Assembly (NCBI RefSeq): GCF_905163445.1
Contig: NC_053201.1
Location: 12,720,001-12,784,000, forward strand
Reading direction: 5' to 3'
DNA length: 64,000 nt
From: Pararge aegeria
Lineage: Eukaryota > Arthropoda > Insecta > Lepidoptera > Nymphalidae
Shown: one piece after another, positions 57,401 to 60,492 of the stretch
Layout of the letters: each line of letters opens with the position of its first letter
How positions within the stretch are numbered: the stretch's first letter is position 1
The notes under the pieces: generated by a model
The model's input: the letters and a program-made list of their open reading frames with translations, nothing else
Told to the model about the DNA's origin: nothing
The model's database searches: none
Translations under genes and position numbers: made by a program

Positions 57401-59245
57401 AACTTAGCCGGGTGTTTTTTTTTTTTTTTTGTTATCACCATCTCACAATTCATCTTTGGAAGTTGTGTATATGGTCAATTTGTGAACACTTCGTTAGCGC
57501 TATGCAGAATTTTGTGGCGACGCCATCTAGTTCGGTAATGTGGAGACCACCACAATATAAAGCATCTAGCCTTCCTCGATAAATGGGCTATCTAACACTG
57601 AAATAATTTTTCAAATCGGACCTGAGATGGTCGCGTTCAAGTAAACAAACAAACAACTTTTGAGTTTTATATATTAATATAGGATAGGACTTTTCTATAA
57701 GCTTACAATTATTATTATAAGTTCTTAATGTTTAATCATTCACTTTTGTATTTTTTTTTGCTTTTTAGGGGTTACTATTAATATTGAAATTAACTCTCAC
57801 GCCCGTGTACAAGATAAATATATATAGTGAGCCAAAACAACATTAATATACTTACTTAGATACATAGAGATTATCTTAATATATATAAATCTCCTGTCAC
57901 GATGTTTGTCCGCGATGGACTCCTAAACTACCGATTTTAAATTTAATTGGCACACCGTGAGCAGTCTGCTCCAACTTAAGAGATAGGATAGCTTAGATCT
58001 TTAATTATAGTCGCAATTTTATTTTATTGCAAATTATTTGTTTTTAATTAATTGACAGTCACATGTTATACATATATATACTACTATACTCATTTAAGGC
58101 TTAACGATACTGAATACTTTAAAAACAAAATCAAACGCAGACGAAGTCGCGGGCAACAGCTAGTATGATTATAAAGATAAATCAATTAAATTGTTACAGG
58201 ACTGTCTAAAACTCTACCTGAACGACGAAATGATACCCGGCTGGAACTGTCCCAATTGTAAAGAGAAGCGAGACGCCGTCAAGAAATTGGACATTTCCCG
58301 CCTACCCCCAGTCCTAGTCATCCACTTCAAGAGATTCTACGTGGACCCCAAAGAGTATATGTGCAACGCGTACAGGAAAAAGCAGACATACATAGACTTC
58401 CCGCTGGAAGACCTGGACATGAGGCAGTTCTCGCTGCAGTGTCCCGGGAATCCGATATACAATTTGTACGCCGTGTCTAATCATTATGGATCCATGGAGG
58501 GCGGGCATTATACTGCGTATTGCAAAAGTAGCGTTTATGGCAAGTGAGTGTACCACATTTAATAAACTTAAATGTATGCCTTTTCTCTTATTAACGGTCT
58601 TAGCCCGGTGGGTAAGACTCCGGCTTCACTTTCGGGGGGCCGAGTTCGAAGAAGTTTCGAGAAGTTATGTGCGTTTTAAGTAATTACATAACACTTTCTT
58701 CAACGGTTGAGGAAAACATCGTAAGGAAACCTGTATGCCTGCAGTAGCGTGAAAAAAGTTTTAAACCAAGCATATATAAATTAAGGCATATTATGGGCAT
58801 CATTCAGAAACTTGGCAGAAAATGAGTGATATAATTTTTTAGGGTAGGCAGTGCTTCTACGCGTATATGAAGTGCACGTCACTGCATGCCTGAGAGTTCT
58901 TCATAATGTTCTCAAAGGTGTGTGGACTCCACCAATCCGCACAGAGCCAGCGTGGTGGACTACGGCCTTAAACCCTTCTCATTCTGGAAGGACTGCCCTA
59001 TAGATGGCCAGTAATGGGTTGATATGATGATGATATCTTTTTGCCTGGTGGTTAGAGGCTTCGGTGCCCTTTCCGGGGAACCGAGTTCGATCTCCGGCCC
59101 GCATCTTTAGCTCTATTGAGTTATATGCGTTTTTAATTCCAGATGGTACAAATACGACGACCATCTCGTTACGGAGATCCCAACGAGCGAGGTCCGCTCG
59201 AGCGCCGCCTACATCCTGTTCTACTCAGCGTGTTCGCGCTCGTGA
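26160..59245 (+). CDS. Usp8: Ubiquitin carboxyl-terminal hydrolase 8 (USP8/UBPY), 20-exon gene, complete coding region
   Basis: Cysteine deubiquitinase that in animals acts on endosomes with STAM/HRS (ESCRT-0), removing ubiquitin from cargo receptors such as EGFR and Smoothened. Coding exons: 26160-26260, 26352-26582, 27889-28025, 29268-29430, 29919-30075, 30782-30923, 32000-32103, 33602-33721, 35952-36077, 36741-36870, 37543-37712, 38805-38897, 39766-39885, 50324-50454, 51347-51446, 54611-54736, 55410-55493, 56617-56727, 58200-58543, 59143-59245. They sum to 2793 nt = 930 residues plus stop, every junction is in phase and every intron is GT-AG. Domains: USP8 dimerisation/MIT-like ~1-155; rhodanese-like ~157-292; SH3-ligand motifs ~325-345 and ~570; coiled coil ~346-527; RSQSSP 14-3-3-type site 549-554; USP domain ~600-930. 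Catalytic residues Cys612 (GNTCYMN), His885 (GGHYTAYC) and Asp902 (KYDDH); zinc ribbon C752/C755/C799/C802. Length is slightly longer than I recall for the fly protein and shorter than the human one. Intron 13 is 10.4 kb. Identity is secure; the exon 8 start and optional exons are less certain. Confidence 0.95.
26352..26582 (+). CDS. Usp8: USP8 coding exon 2, dimerisation domain
   Basis: Encodes residues 34-111, the helical USP8 N-terminal (MIT-like) module. The segments AEEAREKGDEETSYVQYMKY and YYTSMLGVKNPNKALDAAEK match the family pattern of an 'EEAR..DEE.AYV.YMKY' helix followed by 'LG..N..KA...AE.L'. In the family this module dimerises and targets the protein to endosomes. Acceptor attgtag at 26351; donor AG|gtaatg. 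Confidence 0.92.
27889..28025 (+). CDS. Usp8: USP8 coding exon 3
   Basis: Begins with the RYEEERQSERLNDIKENEL helix that follows the dimerisation domain in USP8 proteins, then a lysine-rich linker ending ATQGLPG. Acceptor cattacag, donor G|gtcagt. The codon for Gly is split. Confidence 0.9.
28380..28705 (+). mobile_element. LINE 3' end (reverse transcriptase C-terminus), degenerate
   Basis: HCERCYPYMVDIPSTWTRCF and, out of frame, LFLGKHAPT resemble the conserved C-terminal block of a lepidopteran jockey-like RT, ending in poly-A (28705-28717). A second copy is at 43620-43980. In USP8 intron 3. Confidence 0.7.
29268..29430 (+). CDS. Usp8: USP8 coding exon 4, rhodanese-like domain (first part)
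   Basis: Encodes the first half of the rhodanese/Cdc25-like fold: KSEQLYSTLKSGKLKVMILD, then DARPGKDYIESHI and SVPEECISPG. These match the USP8 rhodanese signature (I-M/L-DAR...Y..SHI..A.SVPEE.ISPG). In human USP8 this inactive rhodanese domain binds the E3 ligase NRDP1. The acceptor aaag is weak in pyrimidines; the donor is GG|gtatgt. Confidence 0.92.
29490..29830 (+). mobile_element. SINE-2 split by a 199-bp Helitron-like element
   Basis: ggtccagtgggtaggacttc ... gcgagtacgaattccagcca ... then, after the insertion, agcaattaaaatatcacttgct. Confidence 0.8.
29578..29776 (+). mobile_element. Short Helitron-like element, 199 bp, copy 1
   Basis: Begins TCTTTAAACGGGCAATTCTT after an A and ends ccaaCTAG before T. 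It splits a SINE-2. Near-identical to 46317-46515. Confidence 0.75.
29919..30075 (+). CDS. Usp8: USP8 coding exon 5, rhodanese-like domain (middle)
   Basis: Continues the rhodanese-like fold: the AERASMDLIVMLDWNSSAVI strand corresponds to the family's 'YVVLLDWFSSA' strand. The active-site loop Cys of true rhodaneses is absent, as usual in USP8. Donor AAG|gtattt is followed within 10 bp by a (TA)n tract. Confidence 0.9.
30110..30270. repeat. Inverted pair of SINE-2 heads
   Basis: cggagggccgagttaaaacc / catgcacctctaactttttt (+) is followed immediately by acatcaaactcggccccccg aaagtgaag (-). The head-to-head arrangement could form a hairpin in the USP8 pre-mRNA, intron 5. Confidence 0.75.
30333..30490 (+). 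mobile_element. SINE-1 body fragment
   Basis: tatctgtatattataattat ... ctggggttagatggcgatgt, tail at ~30486; head absent. In USP8 intron 5. Confidence 0.85.
30610..30660. repeat. Perfect hairpin, 24-bp arms, 3-nt loop
   Basis: agattgaagtaactaacctc-ctgt / cga / inverse. Single copy, USP8 intron 5. Confidence 0.95.
30782..30923 (+). CDS. Usp8: USP8 coding exon 6, end of rhodanese-like domain
   Basis: Encodes WDIKVQYSRQPLALRGGYED and WLLKYPAFTTNP, matching the C-terminal family pattern 'L.L.GGYE.WLL.YP..TTN'. It then runs into a Pro/Thr linker. Acceptor tttttcag; donor G|gtgagc. Confidence 0.92.
32000..32103 (+). CDS. Usp8: USP8 coding exon 7, SH3-ligand linker
   Basis: Encodes a linker with two sequences resembling the PX(V/I)(D/N)RXXKP ligand of the STAM/HBP SH3 domain: TVNRVAKP (residue 335 region, Pro replaced by Val at the first position) and PLIDRTSK at the exon end. 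In the family such motifs recruit STAM on endosomes. Donor AAG|gtaaga. Confidence 0.88.
32240..32500 (+). mobile_element. SINE-3
   Basis: gtgtcgtacgaggcgactta / atactgccatctactgcgaa / gcctttagtccagcagtgga then ctgttataggctgttga(tgatg)n. Reverse relatives at 10875-10990, 52240-52400 and 56755-56935. Confidence 0.75.
32519..32805 (-). mobile_element. SINE-1 with partially duplicated tail
   Basis: Reverse copy ending gcgtcacgcggccatc. The tail segment tactacgacaatgcacacat occurs twice (32521 and 32569), separated by ggattactatataaaaaaa, a local duplication. Confidence 0.9.
33100..33590 (-). mobile_element. LINE-B RT C-terminus and 3' UTR
   Basis: The - strand frame reads LTRNGHKSLISAYRLRKVQN then RFYNMIPKVILALPIHTFKK, a jockey/CR1-like RT C-terminus (R..Y.L..V..SF...R.YN.IP..I..LP...FK). 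The 3' UTR is the gaaacgtcaagt / tctaccaccggttc repeat. Ends ~26 bp from the USP8 exon 8 acceptor. Confidence 0.8.
33602..33721 (+). CDS. Usp8: USP8 coding exon 8, start of coiled coil
   Basis: Encodes LYDERSRSMQNILEQQERIA and the following Leu/Glu-rich helix ending EAEQ, then donor gtaggt. Two in-frame acceptors fit: ttgtacag at 33601 and agtacag at 33616. The second removes five residues (IAAVQ). The polypyrimidine tract is poor because a LINE fragment ends about 26 bp upstream. If an additional exon exists between exons 7 and 8 I did not see it. Confidence 0.8.
33834..34062 (-). mobile_element. SINE-1
   Basis: Reverse copy with a small deletion in the body; B box complement ggaatcgaacccacggcctt. 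In USP8 intron 8. Confidence 0.9.
34312..34441. repeat. Two adjacent hairpins (17-bp and ~23-bp arms)
   Basis: 34312-34359: agtacgtatttttatgc and inverse. 34378-34441: ggttgtcaatttcttattat-tat and inverse. They are only 18 bp apart in USP8 intron 8. Confidence 0.92.
35145..35950 (-). mobile_element. Two non-LTR RT C-terminal fragments, reverse
   Basis: 35145-35590: RLESIQRAFTRHLAFYVSGL, LRNRRDILDLCFLHKILQNK and AFRKKLTEHL, a jockey-type RT C-terminus with one long open frame. 35590-35940: KYIRAVKKILHMTY ... IMTVYSQYIFENLMYVHK, a second RT type. The junction suggests one element inserted in another, upstream of USP8 exon 9. Confidence 0.8.
35952..36077 (+). CDS. Usp8: USP8 coding exon 9, coiled coil
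   Basis: Forty-two charged residues (DWEKIRQQNEAEQRDEIRAM..., ending ESKQYDM) with heptad-like Leu/Met spacing. Acceptor gtgtccag directly follows LINE-derived sequence. A retrotransposon reading frame runs across this exon on the opposite strand by chance. Confidence 0.88.
36150..36700 (-). mobile_element. Two LINE-A 3' tails in tandem, reverse
   Basis: The block gttgaccttattacaggcac at ~36190 recurs as gtagaccttattacaggcac at ~36383, each with gttagtgatggtgataa downstream. They fill USP8 intron 9. Confidence 0.75.
36741..36870 (+). CDS. Usp8: USP8 coding exon 10, coiled coil
   Basis: Glu/Arg-rich helix EQENQTLRDKLEEYQRREKE, then TIAETITKTVEMPGIESEVQ. Acceptor gatccag; donor G|gtatat. Confidence 0.88.
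37012..37205. repeat. C-rich degenerate ~35-bp minisatellite in USP8 intron 10
   Basis: agagaaac-c-cattccccg / agagaaaccccagtccccgc / acgagaaaaccccgtcccgc mark three imperfect units. The strand asymmetry is extreme (almost no G on +). It is open in more than one frame and has a good upstream pyrimidine tract ending ccag at 37050, so an optional Pro-rich exon is possible. Confidence 0.55.
37206..37517 (+). mobile_element. SINE-2 split by a hairpin MITE, upstream of USP8 exon 11
   Basis: gaggaaacttgcatgcctga ... gttctcaaaggtgtgtg (to ~37260), a 150-bp palindromic insertion, then gccgcactgggccagcgagc ... gtagtgggccggtaacgggt. Confidence 0.85.
37262..37412. mobile_element. Palindromic hairpin MITE
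   Basis: gataacgtatctcacgacag ... gtcaaacgtcactttt-like arm and its inverse aaaagtgacatttgacaaca ... gtcgcgagatacgtaatc. Nearly the whole 150 bp is self-complementary. A half copy at 45565-45660 also sits in a SINE-2. Confidence 0.85.
37543..37712 (+). CDS. Usp8: USP8 coding exon 11, GC-rich Arg/Ala coiled coil
   Basis: Encodes VDERSRQATARDVAAKRARI... ending TKRKPYEK. The exon is markedly GC-rich (runs of gcgcgc) in an AT-rich region, unlike its neighbours. Acceptor gaccag lies ~25 bp after a SINE-2 tail; donor AAG|gttacc is sub-consensus. Confidence 0.87.
37752..37875 (+). mobile_element. LINE ORF2 C-terminal scrap
   Basis: NIREWTNIVSVETLLRLAQD then REKFAEHKK resembles the 'W...AQDR..W' tail of RTE-type ORF2 proteins, followed by (GA)n. 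Starts ~40 bp after the USP8 exon 11 donor. Confidence 0.55.
37912..38102. mobile_element. Foldback MITE, internally deleted copy
   Basis: Same arms as 3160-3522 but with the central loop lost. The right end is atttccgcaaagtaacgcct followed by acttctatccaa|ta. Confidence 0.85.
38387..38529 (-). mobile_element. hAT-like MITE, 143 bp
   Basis: Same element in reverse orientation, cagtggcgtgcat...gcgcacgccactg. Flanking 8-mers tctgccac / tctgctac differ at one base. Inserted in another repeat in USP8 intron 11. Confidence 0.9.
38592..38782 (+). mobile_element. SINE-4 upstream of USP8 exon 12
   Basis: ggtctggtggaaggtttctg ... ctcagtaaggctaaattgca ... gtacttatactggaataata. It ends about 22-25 bp before the exon 12 acceptor. 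Confidence 0.8.
38805..38897 (+). CDS. Usp8: USP8 coding exon 12 with 14-3-3-type site
   Basis: Acidic/Ser-rich linker EDDGDAYMGSPTDSTG... followed by NRSQSSPNIAK. RSQSSP (residues 549-554) is a perfect RSxSxP mode-I 14-3-3 motif and sits where vertebrate USP8 carries its RSYSSP 14-3-3 site, about 60 residues before the catalytic Cys. Phospho-Ser would be residue 552. Acceptor taaacag; donor AAG|gttagt. Confidence 0.88.
38970..39715. repeat. ~117-bp tandem array, six units, between USP8 exons 12 and 13
   Basis: The block gccattttgtggcggcggcc recurs at ~39031, 39149, 39267, 39383, 39499 and 39612 (spacing 113-118 bp), each followed by atcttggatttgaaatt and later by tcatttgata and gagggagttg blocks. 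Two diverged units with shorter spacing occur near 3912 and 4010, so the unit also exists dispersed. Confidence 0.9.
39766..39885 (+). CDS. Usp8: USP8 coding exon 13, last regulatory exon
   Basis: Begins LSSDEDEVPMPAFDRSTKPS. PAFDRSTKP fits the STAM-SH3 ligand pattern PXφDRXXKP. It ends HHRDFQPVWGDV, matching the family segment just before the catalytic 'G..LTGL.NLGNTC'. The acceptor (tctatccaatacag) is in the terminal repeat of a foldback MITE (see findings). Donor gtaagt opens the 10.4-kb intron. Confidence 0.88.
40173..40512. mobile_element. Foldback MITE, copy with intact left end
   Basis: Left terminus tattggatagaagcaggcgt then tactttgcggaaatccat, followed by the arm, a centre with ctcctgaggatgctccggtt, and the inverted arm to agcaagttgagcttaacg. 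The right terminal repeat is lost. Confidence 0.85.
40830..41400 (+). mobile_element. LINE-B RT C-terminus and 3' UTR
   Basis: GRAADKETIFILQKRAGRS-like RT motif is followed by the family's 3' block atgaattgcttgacaaggct / cggtggtagagtcactacaa / gcctacttgaaacaaatgag. Other 3' tails: 15620-15885 (+), 19575-19770 (-), 53195-53300 (+), 55720-55970 (-). Confidence 0.75.
43230..43482 (-). mobile_element. SINE-1
   Basis: Full reverse copy with a (TAAA)n tail on the left and gcgccaatcggccgtc on the right. In USP8 intron 13. Confidence 0.92.
43620..43980 (+). mobile_element. LINE 3' end, same family as 28380
   Basis: gagacaccgtgaacggtggt / gtggttgacatacaggcatc / ggcatgatagttgccaagcg then poly-A. It encodes a broken RT C-terminus (WYPYVVDIQASRIKRF-like). 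Confidence 0.7.
44460..45075 (+). mobile_element. SINE-1 split by Helitron, head internally deleted
   Basis: The head lacks the A-box region (gacggcctgctttctgag). The body is interrupted at 44587-44972 by a Helitron-like element and resumes ttattcataaaaatattcat to the tail near 45070. Confidence 0.9.
44587..44972 (+). mobile_element. Non-autonomous Helitron-like element inserted in SINE-1
   Basis: Starts TCTGTATATAG, contains gctggaccgatttcaatgaa, and ends with a GC hairpin (cccggcgaagctggctggg) before CTAG. The host SINE-1 is split precisely between A and T (gtgtata^ttattcat) with no target duplication, the Helitron signature. Confidence 0.85.
45425..45690 (+). mobile_element. SINE-2 split by a half hairpin MITE
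   Basis: gaggatacctgcatgtctga ... cattgtggcaggagaccggc, then acgtatctcgcgacaggctt ... acgtcacttttgtttattta, then aggttgatatgatagtgatt (SINE-2 tail). Confidence 0.8.
46317..46515 (+). mobile_element. Short Helitron-like element, 199 bp, copy 2
   Basis: TCTTTAAACGAGCAATTCTT ... gcagacaaagttgtacgggt then cagCTAG|T. Same termini and apparently same length as copy 1, inside USP8 intron 13. Confidence 0.75.
47224..47253 (+). promoter_or_regulatory. Candidate TATA/initiator core promoter inside USP8 intron 13
   Basis: TATAAAAG at 47224-47231 is followed ~20-25 bp later by ttgttagttct, a loose arthropod initiator. It lies ~1 kb upstream of the orphan ATG exon at 48223. The surrounding 46900-49150 block is relatively free of recognisable transposons. 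Confidence 0.3.
48223..48313 (+). CDS. Candidate first coding exon of an unidentified nested gene
   Basis: ATG in fair context (gagcagcgATG) opens MYTAGRGQHGSEGQGQAEVL and AKSLRLAVSK and ends at a strong donor A|gtaagt, 91 nt. The composition (Gly/Gln-rich then a helix) and codon use look coding. It does not join USP8 exon 14 in frame (phase 1 versus phase 0), so it is not a simple alternative USP8 start. No downstream exon was identified and I do not recognise the protein. Confidence 0.3.
48523..48570. repeat. Perfect hairpin, 23-bp arms, 2-nt loop
   Basis: aattatgtttgatgtccatt-tct / tt / inverse, shortly downstream of the candidate nested start exon. Confidence 0.95.
49162..49412 (+). mobile_element. 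SINE-1
   Basis: Full copy; A box mutated (ctgtcgcagtgggcag) and B box degraded. Tail ends ~49410. Confidence 0.9.
49573..49834 (-). mobile_element. SINE-1
   Basis: Full reverse copy with a (TAAA)n tail at 49560-49572; the B box region carries a small insertion (gttgtgttgtcc). Confidence 0.9.
50324..50454 (+). CDS. Usp8: USP8 coding exon 14, catalytic Cys box
   Basis: Encodes GRGLTGLKNLGNTCYMNSII followed by QCLNN. This is the USP family Cys box; Cys612 is the nucleophile and the upstream Asn helps form the oxyanion hole. It ends LEHVNR across the intron. Acceptor cgttccag; donor AG|gtaaat. Confidence 0.95.
51161..51301. mobile_element. TIR element, ~140 bp (MITE-like)
   Basis: tcagagtaaaattgacttaa (51161) and taagttcaattttactctga (51281-51300) are imperfect inverted repeats. 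It lies 46 bp before the USP8 exon 15 acceptor. Confidence 0.6.
51347..51446 (+). CDS. Usp8: USP8 coding exon 15, catalytic domain
   Basis: Encodes GAIAEELAAVVRALWSGQYR and FIATKDLR, matching the family helix 'G.VAEE...I..ALW.GQYR.I...D'. Acceptor ctgtcag; donor gtaaaa. Confidence 0.93.
51740..52050 (+). mobile_element. SINE-2, near full length
   Basis: gcgacagcgcattggctagg / ggggcccagttcgattccaa / gaggaaaccttcatgcctga / tggtgggccggtaatggttg plus (GAT)n. Confidence 0.88.
52240..52400 (-). mobile_element. SINE-3, reverse
   Basis: gggctcttccaacggatggg / tgggcagatggctcggtgac / gaccgcagatggtagtaata / ggacgctgtccgttctctgt. Confidence 0.65.
53525..53890 (-). mobile_element. LINE-A 3' tail, reverse
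   Basis: gtcaaaaatatctttattca / cacttttgatgcgtacataa / tacgagggttccaaacgcgt / taagaagaagcccacaacaa, poly-T, then ttatcaccatctcaca. Other copies: 5535-5715 (+), 28075-28245 (+), 29030-29170 (-), 34640-34920 (-), 36150-36700 (-, two), 39895-40160 (-), 57235-57450 (-). Confidence 0.8.
54094..54192. repeat. Perfect hairpin, 29-bp arms, 41-nt loop
   Basis: gtacgagatgtcaagttgaa-tgtcacggg at 54094-54122 and its exact inverse at 54164-54192, USP8 intron 15. Confidence 0.95.
54267..54423 (-). mobile_element. Helitron-like element, reverse orientation
   Basis: On the - strand it runs TC...ctgaactcctcctaaacggc...ggggtctgCTAG|T. The right boundary falls in a TA-rich tract and is approximate. A poly-T run follows at 54450-54473. 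Confidence 0.6.
54611..54736 (+). CDS. Usp8: USP8 coding exon 16, QQDSHEF box
   Basis: Encodes NEVGKHQRAFRGTEQQDSHE followed by FLTILMDWLHLDL. The QQDSxEF block is a conserved USP element lining the active-site cleft. Acceptor gttctag; donor AAG|gtaaat. Confidence 0.94.
54967..55171. repeat. ~205-bp duplicated element, copy 1
   Basis: ctgattggccggagggaaag / cattttacattgaccaatca / caatctaatatcgtatcaca / tagcaagtaaagatgatggt. Copy 2 is at 56389-56600. Confidence 0.85.
55265..55365 (-). mobile_element. SINE-2 head, reverse
   Basis: tgctgggatttgaactcgac / ctccccgaaagtgaagtcga / ctaaccactgcgctgtcac. It ends ~44 bp before the USP8 exon 17 acceptor. Confidence 0.85.
55410..55493 (+). CDS. Usp8: USP8 coding exon 17
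   Basis: Short exon: ETLGASERAWHEYTKSKESL then VLRLFYGQ. It matches 'A..AW..H...N.SI...LF.GQ' of the catalytic domain. It is bracketed by a SINE-2 ending ~44 bp upstream and a SINE-1 starting ~24 bp downstream. Confidence 0.92.
55516..56368 (+). mobile_element. SINE-1 split by a foldback MITE
   Basis: The head (acggccgattggcgcagttt...cccacaactgg) ends at ~55590; the body resumes at actggaaaatgtttgtgtaa (~56166) and ends ~56368. The insertion between is a MITE carrying a LINE tail. Confidence 0.88.
55592..56168. mobile_element. Foldback MITE interrupted by a LINE tail and itself inside a SINE-1
   Basis: Left end ttggatagaagcaggcgtta at ~55600. The arm runs to ~55720, is interrupted by a LINE-B 3' tail (55720-55970) and resumes at cttcaatccttatactccac, ending ~56165. 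Flanks are the two halves of one SINE-1. Confidence 0.8.
56389..56600. repeat. ~205-bp duplicated element, copy 2, next to USP8 exon 18
   Basis: Same blocks as copy 1 in the same orientation, about 1.42 kb downstream; the right end is ~16 bp from the exon 18 acceptor. Confidence 0.85.
56617..56727 (+). CDS. Usp8: USP8 coding exon 18, first half of zinc ribbon
   Basis: Encodes IRSTVRCSVCRASSATYDSF and SNLSLELPAHASRCTLA. The CSVC pair (C752, C755) is the first zinc-ribbon knuckle of the fingers subdomain; 'F..LSLELP' is a USP hallmark. Acceptor ttgccag abuts a repeated ~210-bp element. Confidence 0.93.
56755..56935 (-). mobile_element. SINE-3, reverse, 28 bp after the USP8 exon 18 donor
   Basis: gactttagtccactgctgga / gatcgcagatggttgtagta / tagtcgcctcgtacgacacc. 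Its end carries a 14-bp-arm palindrome (56753-56784). Confidence 0.7.
57000..57110. mobile_element. Foldback MITE fragment
   Basis: One arm only: gaacagcaggggaatctgta through ccacaccaaacagatcctcg to cgtttcgctccg. Confidence 0.8.
57235..57450 (-). mobile_element. LINE-A 3' tail, reverse, with (AAAGTC)n end
   Basis: caaagtcaaagtcaaagtca target-end repeat then the LINE-A 3' UTR to the poly-T at 57415-57430. Confidence 0.85.
57874..58163 (+). mobile_element. Helitron-like element just upstream of USP8 exon 19
   Basis: Starts A|TCTTAATATATATAAATCTC and ends gacgaagtcgcgggcaacagCTAG|T, with the GC-rich 3' hairpin region typical of lepidopteran Helitrons. Its 3' end is 36 bp from the exon 19 acceptor. 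Confidence 0.75.
58200..58543 (+). CDS. Usp8: USP8 coding exon 19, zinc knuckle and His box
   Basis: Largest exon: DCLKLYLNDEMIPGWNCPNC supplies the second knuckle (C799, C802), then LPPVLVIHFKRFYVD (the LPP..I.HLKRF block), then LYAVSNHYGSMEGGHYTAYC with catalytic His885. Acceptor ttgttacag is 36 bp downstream of a Helitron-like 3' end. Confidence 0.95.
58595..59035 (+). mobile_element. SINE-2 carrying a hAT-like MITE
   Basis: tcttagcccggtgggtaaga / ggggggccgagttcgaagaa ... MITE at 58742-58884 ... gcctgagagttcttcataat ... gatggccagtaatgggttga and (GAT)n. Confidence 0.88.
58742..58884 (-). mobile_element. hAT-like MITE, diverged, 143 bp, inside SINE-2
   Basis: Termini cagtagcgtg / gcacgtcactg, flanked by tatgcctg / catgcctg, which duplicates 8 bp of the SINE-2 host. 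The interior is more diverged than other copies, so it is an older insertion or related subfamily. Confidence 0.8.
59042..59136 (+). mobile_element. SINE-2 head truncated at the USP8 exon 20 acceptor
   Basis: tggtggttagaggcttcggt / ggggaaccgagttcgatctc / gagttatatgcgtttttaat, then tccag|exon. The SINE's gcgttttaa block is continuous with the splice acceptor. Confidence 0.8.
59143..59245 (+). CDS. Usp8: USP8 coding exon 20, catalytic Asp and stop
   Basis: Completes Lys897 and encodes WYKYDDHLVTEIPTSEVRSS then AAYILFYSACSRS, stop TGA at 59243. Asp902 is the expected triad Asp; 'SSAAYILFY' is the conserved USP C-terminus. The acceptor tttttaattccag lies at the truncated end of a SINE-2 copy. 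Confidence 0.94.
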
Positions 59246-59530
59246 TGCCGCACTCACCACGTCACACGCGCCCGCCACGCCAGGCATCGCTCCAGCCCCG
59301 CGACTTCGCACGCCGCAAAAGTGAACGACGGTTGAAACCGTCACTACCGAGTGCCTAGTGTGAGATTTACTAGCTACGTTTGCTTATTCGATCGCGCGAA
59401 AGTAAACTACAATTTGTATGGTATCGAAGGAGAGCCCTCTGGTATAAGGCTGGGAAACCGTACTGTCACTAATAATAAAATCACAGTTAACTTAACGCGT
59501 TCGAATGAATAAATGTATTTAGAAAATCAC
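59246..59530 (+). other. USP8 3' UTR and poly(A) signal candidates
   Basis: After the stop the GC-rich context gives way to AT-rich DNA. AATAAA hexamers occur at 59474-59479 and 59508-59513, either of which could direct cleavage by about 59530. The stretch 59384-59466 resembles 61660-61740, so a short repeat forms part of the presumed UTR. Confidence 0.55.
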
Positions 59531-60492
59531 ATTTGGCACTCTGATTTTTCAGTACTGAAAATGCTGATTACGTCATACGTATTTGCTATGCGAATTCAAA
59601 TTTGTGAATTCGCTTAAATTCGGTATCATTATTTAATGATTTACTCGCTAACTGAATACCAATGTGTATTTTTTTTTTTGTCAGACAAGGCTCGTTGGAA
59701 AGTTAGTACAAACTTACGAAGCTAATGGGGTATTATAGTATTTATAGTAATGGATAAAATTTTTGTTTCACAATTTTTTCCTTAGATCAATAACTGTACA
59801 AATTTTTCCTAAAAACTACGTGACAACCAAAACTGACAAATTTAATGGGGTATTGGGGTACATATAGCCCATACACATAGCGGCTTTTTCCGAGATCAAA
59901 TACTTTCAGAGAAACAACTTTACAAAGTTTTCATAAAAAACTAGGCGATGACAACGAAAATATCAGATGTGTTTACATTTTAAATAAAATGATGGATTAC
60001 CATAGCAACTGAAAGGCCCAATATAACATATAAATTACACTCTCGTTCACCCGCGCACACATACACGTTGAATGTGATCTCCGGTCATTATAATTAGTTG
60101 GGGTAGATATATCTATATCGGTACTCGAGTATCGGTGATACTTTTATGCTTTCCTAGTACTCTCTTTCCAAATAACCTTGTGAAGAATATGTTCTTCAGA
60201 ATTGAACTTGAAAAGAATGTTTTTAGTTCACCATTCTTCCTCTGGAGCGAAGTTACCTCGGCTGAGGTGCGTTTGTGAAAATTATAGCTTAGAATTTTAA
60301 GGTTTCTATTTTTTTCCGCCTTTAATTGATCGCACATCACAACGCGGGAAACGCAATGAATTTTTCAATAGTGTAATGCGAACTACGTCATTAGCAAGAG
60401 TGGACTGTGAAATGCGGATGGTGTCAGTTTCCGTTACATTATCGTTACTGGAAAGTACGTTGCGGTTTTTATAGCAGTCTTCTCAGCTTTTG

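Noticed and set aside
60113..60340. 75-residue - strand Lys/Ser-rich open frame
   Set aside because: No known domain, no splice or promoter context, and AT-rich DNA readily produces such frames.
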